DNA of 64,000 nt from Formosa agariphila KMM 3901 (lineage in GTDB: Bacteria > Bacteroidota > Bacteroidia > Flavobacteriales > Flavobacteriaceae), in contig NZ_HG315671.1 in the NCBI RefSeq assembly GCF_000723205.1, positions 2,577,351 through 2,641,350 of the forward strand, written 5' to 3'. Below the pieces are notes generated by a model, which had not been told where the DNA came from, made no database searches, and saw only the letters and a program-made list of their open reading frames with translations. This document shows, piece by piece, positions 34,983 through 45,638 of the stretch. Both the position numbers and the translations under genes were made by a program. Numbering within the stretch: the stretch's first letter is position 1; each line of letters starts with the position of its first letter.

Positions 34983-36170
34983 ATGAAACATGTAATCATG
35001 CTATATTTTATAGCCGCAGCAACGTTGTTTAGCAGCTGCGCTAAGCAAGATTCAGAACATAGATTGATAACGGTAAAAAACAGTTTAGATTTACCACGAG
35101 CATTTGAAACTATCGAAATCTCAAAATCCGATATCCAATTACATACAGGAGAACGTTTTGAAGATTTTAGTATTCAGGATGTGGCAACAAAAGCAATTTT
35201 AACGTCTCAATTTGTAGATGAGGATCAAGATGGTACTGCCGATGTACTACTATTTCAACCCGAATTAAATCCTAATTCAGAAAAACAATTTGAATTGGTT
35301 AAGGTTGATGGTGGCGTTGAAGTAGACAGTACGGTGTATTGTTATTCACGATTTGTACCCGAACGCACCGATGATTATACTTGGGAAAACAACAAAGTAG
35401 CCTTTAGAACTTATGGACCTGTTGCCCAAAAGATGGTAGAAGATTCATTGCCAGGCGGCACCCTATCTAGCGGAATAGACGCTTGGTTAAAAAAAGTTGA
35501 ATATTCTATTATTGATAATTGGTATGCAAAAAATGATAAAGATCCAGGATACTATCATATAGACCACGGTGAAGGGTTAGATAATTTTCATGTAGGTTCT
35601 AGTCGTGGTGTTGGTGGTTCTGCTGTAAAAGTGGATACCTCTTATTACATCTCTAAAAACTTTACAGATTATAAAACCATAACTACTGGCCCAATACGAA
35701 CAAGTTTTATTTTAAAGTATGCCGATTGGGATGCCAATGAGAAAACAATATCAGAAGAAAAGCATATTTCTCTAGATTACGGCAATAACTTTTCTAGGTT
35801 TGAAATTCATGTTGACGGTACAGATGAATTATCGGTGGGATTAACATTACACGATAATAAGGGCGAGATAACTCAGAATGTAGATCAAGGATGGATTGCT
35901 TATTGGGAATCTGAATATTTTGACTCGGAGTTAGGAACGGCAATCGTAGCGCCTAAAGGTGTTATGACAGCTTCAGAGTATTATGTTACTAGTATGAAAG
36001 ATAGAAGTAATTTATATGCTCAACTTAATGTAGATAATAATAAAGTGGTATATTACGCCGGATTTGCTTGGAAGGAATCTAAGCAGTATCCAACGAAAGC
36101 CTCTTGGGAAAAGTATATTCAAGAATTTTCGGAGAAATTAAATACTCCGTTAGAAGTTAGTATTCAATAA
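34983..36170 (+). CDS. DUF4861-family lipoprotein of unknown function (P7 of the ulvan PUL)
   Basis: 395 residues. The signal peptide has a lipobox (LFSSC, Cys about 19), so it is a membrane-anchored periplasmic or surface protein. The body fits DUF4861: VAFRTYGPVAQKMVEDSLPG, GYYHIDHGEGLDNFHVGSSR, GGSAVKVDTSYYISKN and YYAGFAWKESKQYPTKASWE, conserved clusters rich in His, Asp and Glu that look like a beta-sandwich sugar enzyme site. The gene starts 1 bp after kduD, so it must be expressed with unsaturated-uronate metabolism. The family function is unknown to me. A lyase, or an enzyme acting on uronate-containing oligomers, is possible. Confidence 0.8.
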   Translation: MKHVIMLYFIAAATLFSSCAKQDSEHRLITVKNSLDLPRAFETIEISKSDIQLHTGERFEDFSIQDVATKAILTSQFVDEDQDGTADVLLFQPELNPNSEKQFELVKVDGGVEVDSTVYCYSRFVPERTDDYTWENNKVAFRTYGPVAQKMVEDSLPGGTLSSGIDAWLKKVEYSIIDNWYAKNDKDPGYYHIDHGEGLDNFHVGSSRGVGGSAVKVDTSYYISKNFTDYKTITTGPIRTSFILKYADWDANEKTISEEKHISLDYGNNFSRFEIHVDGTDELSVGLTLHDNKGEITQNVDQGWIAYWESEYFDSELGTAIVAPKGVMTASEYYVTSMKDRSNLYAQLNVDNNKVVYYAGFAWKESKQYPTKASWEKYIQEFSEKLNTPLEVSIQ

Positions 36171-36200
36171 CTTTAGAATAACAGCACACTAGCACATAAT

Positions 36201-36331
36201 TTAAGACTGTCTTAATCGTTTAAACAGTTGTCTGTCTATACGCTATACAGATTCTCATTACATTATTTTCAAAGCATAAGAGAATCTGAAATAAATTCAG
36301 ATTGACTTGCAACAACTTTTAAGACAGTCTT
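36201..36331. repeat. Palindromes and alternative hairpins between convergent genes
   Basis: TTAAGACTGTCTTAA (36201-36215) is a perfect palindrome around a central T. AAGACAGTCTT (36321-36331) is its inverse, so the two can also pair at a distance. Between them, GATTCTC/GAGAATC (36250-36286) and AATCTGAA/TTCAGATT (36283-36303) overlap and cannot both form. The gap separates the DUF4861 gene (plus) from a GH2 gene (minus). Function unclear. Confidence 0.4.
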
Positions 36332-36361
36332 TTTGTTCACACTACCGACAAGATTAAAAAA

Positions 36362-36395
36362 AAATCGAGTTTACACTATGCTGTAAACCCGATTT
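36362..36395 (-). terminator. Terminator ending the long minus-strand PUL transcript
   Basis: AAATCGaGTTTAC (36362-36374) pairs with GTAAACcCGATTT (36383-36395), 12 of 13 pairs. On the minus strand it runs into eight T. It lies 33 bp past the GH2 stop and may serve both directions. Confidence 0.75.
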
Positions 36396-36427
36396 ACCAA
36401 TACAAACAAATAAAAAAAACTAATCTC

Positions 36428-38902
36428 CTATTCTATGGTTAAATAGGTACCTTTAAAATTTTGATTCAATACCATCATTACTACCGGAATATTTTTTCCA
36501 TCTCTTTTAACCTCTATAGCTGCTTTTCCGTTGGCCATTGCAATCGATTCACTTCCTGTTGGAGTACCTTGACTTTTTAAGGTTTCACCTCCCGAAAGGC
36601 ACTGAAAATACACCTGATCTTCATAATCTAAACACCTTAAGCCATTTTTATCGTAGGCAATTGCTGTTACCAAATAATTTCCATTTTCTAAAAGTTCAGA
36701 CTCTAATTTTAATCCAACGGCCTTTCCGTTTTTAGTAAACCTATAATTGATTGCCAATTCATCTTTAACTGTCTTATTTTCTTTGGTTTTTCCTACAGCT
36801 ACTAAGGTATTCTTTCCTTCCTTAAAATTTAAATTCCAATTCAAACCAGCTGCAGGAAACACTTTAAGGTCACGTTTCTTAACACCCAAACTTTTACCGT
36901 TTAAAAACAGTTCTACCTCTGGACAATTACTATAAACACTAATATCTCGAGCTAAATCTTTTGGTCCTTGTCTCTCAGTCCAAGTATGAGATTCTATATA
37001 TGTAAAAGGTTCTTTACTCCAATAACTTTTAAACACATAAAAGGCGTCTTTTGGATTTCCCGCACGATCTACTAAGCCTTTTTGATTCATATAAGGAATC
37101 GCATTTTCGGGACGTAAGGGGGTACCAAAATCTTTAAAAGCCCATTGCACATTCCCTACGAAATTTTCATCATTTTCACTAATTCGCAAGTGCCAATCAA
37201 ATAAATCAACAATATAGTTTTCACTCCAATCCCCAATCTGAGCTATATTAGCTACATCGGTTTGCACAATTTCTTCTTCCCATCCATCAGATTGAATTTT
37301 TCCTTCTCCAGTGACAGGATTTTCGGTATGACGTCCAACATGACTAGAACCACCATACTCTGCATGTAAAAAATGCGGGTATTCCTTTTTATAGGTATCT
37401 ATTGCCTTTTGGTAGCTTTTATAACTTCCTGAATACCAACCAGACCAAATAGAAGGCGAAAACACATCTACAATATGCGATCCTTCATAATATTTTCGAA
37501 TCGCTGTTTTTCTCGATGGATCTAGCTGATGCGCTAAATCGTTTAATTCAGTTAAAAATGAATTCATTTTATCAGTATCATCGCCATTTTCAAAATCTGG
37601 CAACCAATACATTTCATTCCCTAAAGACCAAATAATGATACTTGGATGGTTATAATTTTGATTAATAATTTCTGTTAACATATTCTTGGTATTAGTCTTC
37701 CAAGTTTCATTTCCTAAGCCTCCACGGCACCAAGGCAATTCATCCCAAATCAATAACCCTAATTCGTCGCAAGCTTTATAGACTTCTGGATCTTGCGGAT
37801 AATGAGCCAAACGCACAAAATTTGCCCCCATATCTTTAATTAGTTCCATATCCTTTCTATGCTGCATGTTACTCATTGCTGCCCCTACTCCAGCATGTTC
37901 TTCGTGCCTATGGGTTCCTCTTAATAGTACACGCTTACCATTAAGGTAAAAAGCGCCGTGATCTTTAAATTCAAACCATCTAAAACCTACCCTATTTTGC
38001 ACGCTATCTATAACGTCACCCTTTTCTAACAAGGCTACTTTTAAGGTATATAGATTAGGATGTTCGGTGTCCCACAACTTCGGATTTTTAATATTCCTGA
38101 AATGAATTTTGGCTGTATTATTTTTGATTTTGAACACTGAGGAAACTACAGTTACTCCTTGAGCATCTAATAAATTGGCCTGTACTTTTAAATTGGAATT
38201 ATTTAAGTTATTAATTGCTACTGTGGCTAAAAGCTCAGCTTCATTTTCAGAAACTTTGGGGGTTGTAATTTTTAATTCTGAAAGGTGTTGTTTTGGGATA
38301 GTTTCTAACCAAACATCTCTTGTTATACCGCCAAATATAAAAAAATCACTCTTTTGAGACGGGATAACTTCGGGGTCGTAACTGTTATCCACACGTATAA
38401 CAATATCATTTTTACCTGATTTTATAAACTCGGTGATATCAATTGTAAAGCCTATATAACCACCAATATGTCCTCCCGCTTTTTGTCCGTTCACATACAC
38501 TTCGCTATTTATATTCACACCTTCAAAATAAAGCTGATATAATTTATTGTTTTCTATATTCGAGATTGCAAGTTCTTTTTTATACCAACTTCCTGAACGT
38601 CTGTAACCTGGGTTTAAATCGGTAGCATCTAAAGCATTCCAAGTGTGGGGTAAGTTTATAGATTCCCAATTAGCATCATTTAAGGCTAAATTTATGTCTT
38701 TAATATTCTTTTCTAAATACAGCCAATTAGCATTAATATTTTCTTTAGTTCTACTATTAAAAACTTCCTTAGAATAGCCGCTCCAGGATACCATTATTAA
38801 ATACAACACAAGGACCAACTTTAGGTAACCATTACTTCTTTTTAAACTTTTACCTATTGAAGATTTATAATATTGTTTACTATCTTTCATACAAAAACCC
38901 AT
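36428..38902 (-). CDS. GH2-family glycoside hydrolase (P8 of the ulvan PUL)
   Basis: 824 residues; a signal segment YLKLVLVLYLIMVSWSG lies at about 26-42. It has the GH2 sugar-binding jelly roll (about 55-215, NLPHTWNALDATDLNPGYRR), an Ig-like domain (about 215-310) and a TIM barrel (about 310-620), with acid/base Glu in IIWSLGNEMYW (about 430) and nucleophile Glu in HAEYGGSS (about 515). A DUF4982-like C-terminal domain follows. GH2 includes beta-galactosidases, beta-glucuronidases and beta-mannosidases; in ulvan the likely targets are glucuronate- or xylose-containing ends. It is the last gene of the long operon, 153 bp after the lactonase-like gene, so it may have an extra promoter. ATG 38890 is an alternative start. 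Confidence 0.88.
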   Translation of the reverse strand: MGFCMKDSKQYYKSSIGKSLKRSNGYLKLVLVLYLIMVSWSGYSKEVFNSRTKENINANWLYLEKNIKDINLALNDANWESINLPHTWNALDATDLNPGYRRSGSWYKKELAISNIENNKLYQLYFEGVNINSEVYVNGQKAGGHIGGYIGFTIDITEFIKSGKNDIVIRVDNSYDPEVIPSQKSDFFIFGGITRDVWLETIPKQHLSELKITTPKVSENEAELLATVAINNLNNSNLKVQANLLDAQGVTVVSSVFKIKNNTAKIHFRNIKNPKLWDTEHPNLYTLKVALLEKGDVIDSVQNRVGFRWFEFKDHGAFYLNGKRVLLRGTHRHEEHAGVGAAMSNMQHRKDMELIKDMGANFVRLAHYPQDPEVYKACDELGLLIWDELPWCRGGLGNETWKTNTKNMLTEIINQNYNHPSIIIWSLGNEMYWLPDFENGDDTDKMNSFLTELNDLAHQLDPSRKTAIRKYYEGSHIVDVFSPSIWSGWYSGSYKSYQKAIDTYKKEYPHFLHAEYGGSSHVGRHTENPVTGEGKIQSDGWEEEIVQTDVANIAQIGDWSENYIVDLFDWHLRISENDENFVGNVQWAFKDFGTPLRPENAIPYMNQKGLVDRAGNPKDAFYVFKSYWSKEPFTYIESHTWTERQGPKDLARDISVYSNCPEVELFLNGKSLGVKKRDLKVFPAAGLNWNLNFKEGKNTLVAVGKTKENKTVKDELAINYRFTKNGKAVGLKLESELLENGNYLVTAIAYDKNGLRCLDYEDQVYFQCLSGGETLKSQGTPTGSESIAMANGKAAIEVKRDGKNIPVVMMVLNQNFKGTYLTIE

Positions 38903-39055
38903 TAAATTTTATAGTTATTTACGAAGTATAAAACTACCATTTGCTCCTAGAATAGAAGTCCAAAAATGGGGATGTAATCGTACAAAAGATTCTTAACCAT
39001 CTAATTATAATAACTAGTTACTTTCTTTGATGGTCCCATAAAACATTTTTAACCT

Positions 39056-40195
39056 CTAGTGGCTGTAAGTAAACATTTGCAAGCTCGATGAACCATTTAC
39101 CACAAGTTCTTGGGGTAATTTTTGAAGTTTACCAGTTTCAACATCTCTTCTAAAAATTACGATATTATTTGAAAATTGATTAGCCACCAATAAAAATTGC
39201 CCTGAAGGATCTATGGCAAAATTTCGTGGATGTTCGCCATAAGTTGGCTCATGTCCAATTAGCTTTAAAGCTCCATTACTTTTATTAATAGAAAAAATAA
39301 CAATACTATCTTCATTGGGGCCTCGATTGGAGGCGTACAAGAATTTACCATCTGGTGATATATGAATATCAGCAGATCTATAACTATCCTGCTTTTTACT
39401 ATAAGCGTTATAATCGGCTAAAAACTTTAAATTCCCGTTCAATAATGCATACGCCGAGACTTTACCACTTAATTCATTTATACCATAACCATATTTCCCG
39501 TTTTGATGAAACACAAAATGCCTTGGTCCGCTACCCGGCTTTACTTTTATAGCGTCTGCTTTTTGAAGTGACATGTTTTGATTGGCATCTAAGTTTACTT
39601 TAAACTTATGTATGCAATCCGAACCTAAATCCTGTAAAAACAAATAATCATTTTCTAGCGAAAAATTGGAAGAATGAATGTGAGCTGTGTCTTGATTACC
39701 TTTTACAATACCACTTCCAGTAAACGTAAAAAATTCATCAATTTTTTTAATTTTTCCTGTTTCATCTACTTCAAAAAAACTCAAGCTCGGGTCGGTATAA
39801 TTGGAGACGGCAAGAAACTTCCCGGATTTATCTATTTCTATATGCGCTGGATTTCTACCGCCACAATCTTGCATATTTATCAGTTTTAAGTCGCCTGCAT
39901 TAGAATCGATTTTAAAAGCCGCTATTTTGCCATGGGTTTGCAACTGACTTTCAATTACCGAATATAAATACTTTCCGTTTGGGGAAAGTTTTAAAAACGA
40001 AGAATTAATGATACTGTCAACCTCCGACAGTAATTGTGCTTCCCCTGATTTTGTATTAAAATCGAATACATGAATACCAGTACCGGGTTTCTTATCTGTA
40101 AAACTACCTACAAACAATAATGTTCTCTCCTGTCCTTGTACCATTTGAAAGTTGCATAAAAATATTATACCAATAATAAGGCCTCTTTTAATCAT
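39056..40195 (-). CDS. Lactonase-family seven-bladed beta-propeller protein (P9 of the ulvan PUL)
   Basis: 379 residues with a signal peptide (about 1-21, ending VQGQE), so it is exported. It has repeated propeller blades with FLKLSPNGKYLYSVIES, HIEIDKSGKFLAVSNYTDPS, ADIHISPDGKFLYASNRGPN and FAIDPSGQFLLVANQFSNNI, typical of the 6-phosphogluconolactonase (YkgB/Pgl) family. The blade motif SNRGPNEDS carries the conserved Arg. Family members hydrolyse sugar lactones or cyclic muconates; exported versions often act as binding proteins. Within this locus it may open an aldonolactone or bind an intermediate. It lies 38 bp after the lyase gene. Confidence 0.82.
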   Translation of the reverse strand: MIKRGLIIGIIFLCNFQMVQGQERTLLFVGSFTDKKPGTGIHVFDFNTKSGEAQLLSEVDSIINSSFLKLSPNGKYLYSVIESQLQTHGKIAAFKIDSNAGDLKLINMQDCGGRNPAHIEIDKSGKFLAVSNYTDPSLSFFEVDETGKIKKIDEFFTFTGSGIVKGNQDTAHIHSSNFSLENDYLFLQDLGSDCIHKFKVNLDANQNMSLQKADAIKVKPGSGPRHFVFHQNGKYGYGINELSGKVSAYALLNGNLKFLADYNAYSKKQDSYRSADIHISPDGKFLYASNRGPNEDSIVIFSINKSNGALKLIGHEPTYGEHPRNFAIDPSGQFLLVANQFSNNIVIFRRDVETGKLQKLPQELVVNGSSSLQMFTYSH

Positions 40196-40233
40196 TTAAA
40201 TCCGATTTAATTTTTTAATTCTTTACAACACAT

Positions 40234-42684
40234 TTAAAATACCTTGTATGCTGTGGTTGCAGTTTCTGAATCTAGTGTATAATTATTGTACTTTAATGTT
40301 TTTCCTTCCCCAATATAAAGACTTATGGTTTTTTGCTCACCTTCAACTCTAATAATTCCAAAACGACCTTCAAACTTTATCTTTAATATCTTATTCTCAT
40401 ACACGCCATCTTTACTATCCAAAGAAATAATATAATCTGTAATTAATTTTCCATTTACTTTTGAAATCACTGTAACGCCTACAACTTTATCGGCATCTTG
40501 TAAAGGCGTCACTGTTTGGACGCTTGAACTTGCTTTGACTGATGGTTCGAAAACAGCTATAAAAGGTTTTTCCCAAGCTTCTCCGTCTTGTCTAATTGCC
40601 AATACTTGAGTTGGTTTTTCTTCATAACCATTTTTAGCTTCTCGTGTAGGTGGTGCCAATGCGGTGGTGTAGGATCGATTCACACCTTGGGGGACAAACA
40701 TATGCATAAAACGTTCATCATAATCTATTTTAAACGTTGCATGCACCCCTTTATGAATAGGTTTCGTTGATTTGGTGTCTTCAAAATAGCGCCAACCTGG
40801 AGACTGTACCGGATCTCCAATATCTGTTTTATATCGCGTTGTCGGTTCTGTTCTTAAGGTTTCACCATTTTCTGTTTCTAACAAAGTAGCATCTCCTATA
40901 TTATGGTAAATATAATCTTGAAACTTATTTTCAGTTAATGATTTAGAACGAAATACATCTAAATAGTACCCTGTTTTTTCACTAGTACGAATAGTGCTTA
41001 ATGTGCGTTCCTGATCACAATTATTAATGGTGTCTTTTAAAAATTGTGTTGCAAAATTAAAATGCTCACTAATAGGATCTTCTAAATGTTTGGGTTCTGC
41101 GGCAATATTAACTACCGTATTTTGCCACACATAGGCGCCATCTTTCCAAGATCCGGGTTGAATACCATGCGAAGTTCCGTTAACAATTACAGTATTATTA
41201 CCGGCATATAATCTAAAATAATTTTCGTGCAATGGAATTCTTCGTTCTTTTACTGTTTTAGGCAAGCCACCATTTGGAGCCATAACATAGCCTGCACCAT
41301 AAAGTTCCATAGTTATTCCGGTAACATGAGAATGCACATAATGGGCACCACCAATAATACCACATAAGCCATATAGTTCGTTATCTGTTTCAACATAGTT
41401 TCGCTGTAAGGCAATACCAGCATGCTCAACCAATACTGTAGGTTTTTTAAAATCTATTTTAGAATCTATACCTTTTGGGATTGGTGTTCCCCAGAATAAT
41501 TTTAAAGGCTCTGAACTGTTAAAAGTAGCAGGAGAAATTTTTGATTGGTAGCCACCCTGTCTCTGATAGGCTTGACTAAGGGCTATTTTGGCCTGATTTT
41601 CTAAATTTGAATATCCTCGGCGTTGTGCTAAGTTTAGTGTGTACCTATATAACTGTTCGGTACCATCGTGATTTCTTTTAGAATCACCATACCTTACAAA
41701 TCTACCATCTGGCATTCTTAAATTATCGAACAAAAAATTTCCTTTATAAATGTTTTTATAATTCTGAGTAACCTGCATTTCAGGATAAACCCGATCTATG
41801 ATATTTAAAACTAGAGTGACGGCTGGCATAAAACTATAACTTGTTGATTCTGGCCAAATCCCTTGCTTACCAAACATTGGTAAAATAGTGTTTTTAAAAG
41901 AATTTTGATGTGCAGTTCCTTTCTCCCAAAAAACGTCGAACAAGCGCTCCCGTTCTTTATCATCTTCAATACATAGAATACCATAAAGCACCCCGGGAGC
42001 AGTTAAAATAGGATGATTTGAAATAAATTTACCATGTGTATCCGGGCGACCATATTCTTGCAAACTACTACCAACCATATTTAAGAGAACTTTTTGAAAC
42101 AGGTCTCTATCGAACGTTTGCTGCTTATTTGCAGAAGCCTTATAAACTTTGGTTGTCGGTTTGTTTAAAAAATTATAAATAAAATCATATGCTAATGCAA
42201 ATTGGGCGTAAGATGTTCGAGGATCGTAAAAATGATTCCCACAAATGGTAGTATTTTTAGGACTTCTATCAGATAAAACAGTGACGTAATGCCATAATAC
42301 ATCTGCCGAAAACTGAGCGTATTTTTCGTCATCAGTCAAAAAATACAACATAGCTGCATAAGAGGCATCTGTAAGTACTGCTGCATGATCTCCTACTGTT
42401 ACCGCTTCAAATTCGGTTAACGAATTATCGGCAGGTATTTCTGGAATATGGGATAATATTACTGATGGCTTTTTTTGATGGGCTTCCACTTTTTTATCTA
42501 CTACAGCATGTAAATCATGTTCCATTTTTTTAGCCCAATCATACTTTTCTATTAGATTTAAAATATCTTGTTTTTCATCTTGAGTTACCCAGATAACAGG
42601 ATGCTGCATGGATTGAGACCAACAAAAATTTGTCCCAAACAGCATCATTAACACAACACTTATTCTTCTTACACTAGTTCCCAT
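40234..42684 (-). CDS. Ulvan lyase, PL40/heparinase-II/III-like (P10 of the ulvan PUL)
   Basis: 816 residues with a signal peptide (about 1-23, TNFCWSQ). The N-terminal half is an alpha/alpha toroid with YFLTDDEKYAQFSADVLWHY, SYAQFALAYDFIYNFLNKPT and FISNHPILTAPGVLYGILCI; the C-terminal half is the beta-sandwich of heparinase II/III lyases (GIIGGAHYVHSHVTGITMEL with clustered His at about 425-435, then NGTSHGIQPGSWKDG). From memory, the protein at this position in Formosa agariphila is the endo-ulvan lyase that founded PL40. It would cut between rhamnose 3-sulfate and uronate by beta-elimination, leaving an unsaturated uronate for the GH88 enzyme. Its start codon directly abuts the stop of the upstream sulfatase gene. 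Confidence 0.82.
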   Translation of the reverse strand: MGTSVRRISVVLMMLFGTNFCWSQSMQHPVIWVTQDEKQDILNLIEKYDWAKKMEHDLHAVVDKKVEAHQKKPSVILSHIPEIPADNSLTEFEAVTVGDHAAVLTDASYAAMLYFLTDDEKYAQFSADVLWHYVTVLSDRSPKNTTICGNHFYDPRTSYAQFALAYDFIYNFLNKPTTKVYKASANKQQTFDRDLFQKVLLNMVGSSLQEYGRPDTHGKFISNHPILTAPGVLYGILCIEDDKERERLFDVFWEKGTAHQNSFKNTILPMFGKQGIWPESTSYSFMPAVTLVLNIIDRVYPEMQVTQNYKNIYKGNFLFDNLRMPDGRFVRYGDSKRNHDGTEQLYRYTLNLAQRRGYSNLENQAKIALSQAYQRQGGYQSKISPATFNSSEPLKLFWGTPIPKGIDSKIDFKKPTVLVEHAGIALQRNYVETDNELYGLCGIIGGAHYVHSHVTGITMELYGAGYVMAPNGGLPKTVKERRIPLHENYFRLYAGNNTVIVNGTSHGIQPGSWKDGAYVWQNTVVNIAAEPKHLEDPISEHFNFATQFLKDTINNCDQERTLSTIRTSEKTGYYLDVFRSKSLTENKFQDYIYHNIGDATLLETENGETLRTEPTTRYKTDIGDPVQSPGWRYFEDTKSTKPIHKGVHATFKIDYDERFMHMFVPQGVNRSYTTALAPPTREAKNGYEEKPTQVLAIRQDGEAWEKPFIAVFEPSVKASSSVQTVTPLQDADKVVGVTVISKVNGKLITDYIISLDSKDGVYENKILKIKFEGRFGIIRVEGEQKTISLYIGEGKTLKYNNYTLDSETATTAYKVF

Positions 42685-44124
42685 CTATTTTGTATTTTGA
42701 GTTAAAAAATCCTTCCCCCATTTTTGTCTTAACTCTAATGCTAATTGCTTCACTAGTTCCTGAAACTCTGGTTTTTCAGCTAAATTATCTAATTCTAACG
42801 AATCTGTTTTATGGTCGAACAACATGCGTTCGTAAGCCACCCCATCATCATCGGTCCATTCGGTATAAAACAAATCGTCTTTAACGAGTGTAACCCCATC
42901 TTTAAACTTACTAACCGCCCAGTTTTTAATCTGCTTTTCACCATTAATAAGCGGCAGAAAACTGACCCCTTCAGCCGTATCTGGCACTTCTAAGCCGGTT
43001 AATTCGCATAATGTTGGATATATATCTATAAATTCGGTAATAGCATTACTGCGTTCTCCATTCGTTTTTCCCGGTACTTTTACCACTAAAGGCGCGCTAA
43101 GTGCCGTTTCAAAATTTACATGTTTACACCATAATTTGTGATCTCCTAAATTCCATCCGTGGTCGCCCCATAACACCACAATTGTATTGTCTGCTAAGCC
43201 TGTTTTTTCTAATGCATCTAGAACTAGACCAATTTGAGCATCAACATAACTCACACAGGCATAATAGCCATGTATTAATTCTTTAGCTAAATCTTCTGGT
43301 AAATCTCCTTTTTTAGGAATATTTCCATAATTGCGTAACTCGCCATAATTAGGAAAGGCTTTTTTGGGTGTAGATTCTGGTTGCACATAGGTTTCTGGTA
43401 ACTTTATTTGTTCTCTATCATATAAATCCCAATACTTTTTAGGTGCATTAAATGGTAAATGCGGTTTCATAAAACCCATAGCTAAGAAAAAAGGTTGCTT
43501 AGACTTTTTAAGATGTTGCAAATCTGCTATGCCTTTTCTTGCAATTTCACCATCAAAGTAAGCTTCGTCATTTACATCTGCATTTTCAAAGGCACTTGCA
43601 CCTCCCATGGCTAAATTGGCATCAGCATTTTTTAGAATATTTTTCTCTAATTGATAATTACGTATATTTCCTTTTGGAAACCATATGGTATTCCAGGCTA
43701 GGCTATCATCATCTATATTATGGTATATTTTTCCGTTTGATATGGTTGTATAGCCGTTTTGTTTAAATGTCATAGGTAAAGAAACCGCCTCTGGAGCATC
43801 TGTATCGGCTCGAGCTTTATAATCGAAAAAACGATGCCGAGTAGGTCGGGTTCCCGTTAATAAACTTGCTCTAGATGCCCCACAAACAGGAACATTACAA
43901 TACGAACGATTAAACACTAAACTCTGACTCGCTAACTTATCTAGGTTAGGTGATTTTATATGAGAAGCACCATAAAAATTAAGTTCTGGACGTAAATCAT
44001 CTACAGCAATAAACAAAACATTCATTGGTTTTTGCTCTTGAGTAACGGTTGTTTTTTGTTGTTTTTCTTTACAGGCCGATACCGTTAAAACTAAACCCAG
44101 CGTGTATATAAATAATCTTTTCAT
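42685..44124 (-). CDS. Formylglycine sulfatase, iduronate-2-sulfatase-like (P11 of the ulvan PUL)
   Basis: 479 residues from ATG 44124 ([20 protein letters not shown], lipoprotein signal with Cys 18). An ATG at 44142 adds six residues ahead of the signal and overlaps the stop of the upstream gene, so I prefer the inner one. S1 sulfatase features: [11 protein letters not shown] (metal-binding Asp pair, about 40), [15 protein letters not shown] with the Cys to be converted to formylglycine (about 81), [16 protein letters not shown] and [20 protein letters not shown] (metal Asp/His). The sequence type is that of iduronate-2-sulfatase-like S1_7 proteins and it resembles P18 in this locus (the shared stretch [17 protein letters not shown] is identical). 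Confidence 0.9.
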
Positions 44125-44135
44125 AGTATGTATTT

Positions 44136-45632
44136 TTACCAATGTTCAATTACGATATAATCATCTTTTGTAAGGGTGTTTTTTCTAGCCTCTGGAATTT
44201 TTCGTCGTGGTGTGTCTTGATCTAATTTAAAACCCCTGTTTCCTTTTGGAGTGATAATAGGTATGCCAATCATATTTTCACTTAAAATATCCCCTTGCGC
44301 TTTCATCCAGCTAAACATGTCTTTGATTAACTTTTCTTTAATCGATTTATAGTCTGGATTACTCGCTAAATTATGCTGTTCGAAAGGATCGTTTTGTAGA
44401 TCATACAACTCTTCAAAAGGTTCATTTTTATGAGCCTTTGCTCCTCTTTCTATAAAATAATTTACATTGGGTTTTCCTGTTAAGTTTTGCTCAACAACTT
44501 CTATTGAATTAAAGTTTCTAATGTATTTATAGCGCTTATCGCGAATCATACGAGACGGAAATATTTCAGAATTTAATATATTTTGATTGGTTCTAACCCC
44601 GTACACATAGTTGTTTACCTCAACATCCTTACCTTGTAATAACGGTAAAAAACTATTTCCATCCATATCTTCAGGAAACTTGCCGCCTGCTATTTCCATA
44701 AACGTAGGCAACACATCGGTATAGTGAATCAATTGATTGGATGTAGAACCTGGCTTTATGACTTTTGGCCAACGGGCTACAAAAGGAACTTTTAACCCGA
44801 TGTCTTTTACGGTAAATTTCCCTGAAACCCCATGGTCTGCACTATAAATAAAAAGGGTGTTATCTGTTAAATAAGTATCTACCAATTTTAAAACTTCTTC
44901 AAGTTGTGTATTATCTTCTTCAATACTTCTATAATACCCTGCTTTTGTTTTTATAAAGGTCTTATCCGTTTTTTTATTTTCATTAAAGGGATAAAATTTG
45001 ATATCCGATGCCTTTGGATGTTCAACATCAAAATATTTTCCATGCGGATATTTTGAAGTAATGAACATACAAAACGGTTTTTTAGCATTTTTTAAATAAG
45101 CCGCTATACTATCTAAAGGAATATAATCTCTAGGCACGCCTTGTTTAGGCACAGGCTCCCATTCCCTATCCCATTGATACACATTCTCTGGTTTTACATG
45201 ACTTTTTCCTGCCAATACAACCTCGTAGCCTAATTTTTTCATGTGAGTGGTTACGCTTTTTATATCGGATCTAGTTCCTGTATGATTGGCAAAACAACCA
45301 TTCTTTAACGGATATTTCCCCGTAAAAAGTTGTGATCTACTTGGTGCGCAAATAGCCTGTGCTGTAAACGCATTAGTAAATAAGATACCATCTTTTGCTA
45401 GAGCATCTACAGCGGGTGTGTGCACTTTTTCATTGCCATAACATCCATAATCATATACGTCTTGATCGTCGGCGAGATAGAAAATAATATTAGGTTTCTC
45501 GCTTATTGCTGATGACTTTTCGAGCATAGAATCTGATGTGTCCTGCGCTTGTGTTTTTTTATCTCCGGAACAAGCAATATGTAAAAAAGCTATACATCCA
45601 AGAATTATAACGCCTGTTTTTTTGCTATTCAT
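44136..45632 (-). CDS. Formylglycine sulfatase, sulfamidase-like (P12 of the ulvan PUL)
   Basis: 498 residues from ATG 45632 ([20 protein letters not shown], lipoprotein Cys about 21); a TTG two codons upstream is not needed. It has [17 protein letters not shown] (metal site), [16 protein letters not shown] with formylglycine Cys (about 95), [14 protein letters not shown] and [20 protein letters not shown]. The overall pattern resembles heparan N-sulfatases and related S1 enzymes acting on the ends of oligosaccharides. In ulvan the substrate would be a sulfated rhamnose or xylose; regiochemistry cannot be read from the sequence. It starts 6 bp after the P13 stop. Confidence 0.9.
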
Positions 45633-45638
45633 AATCAA

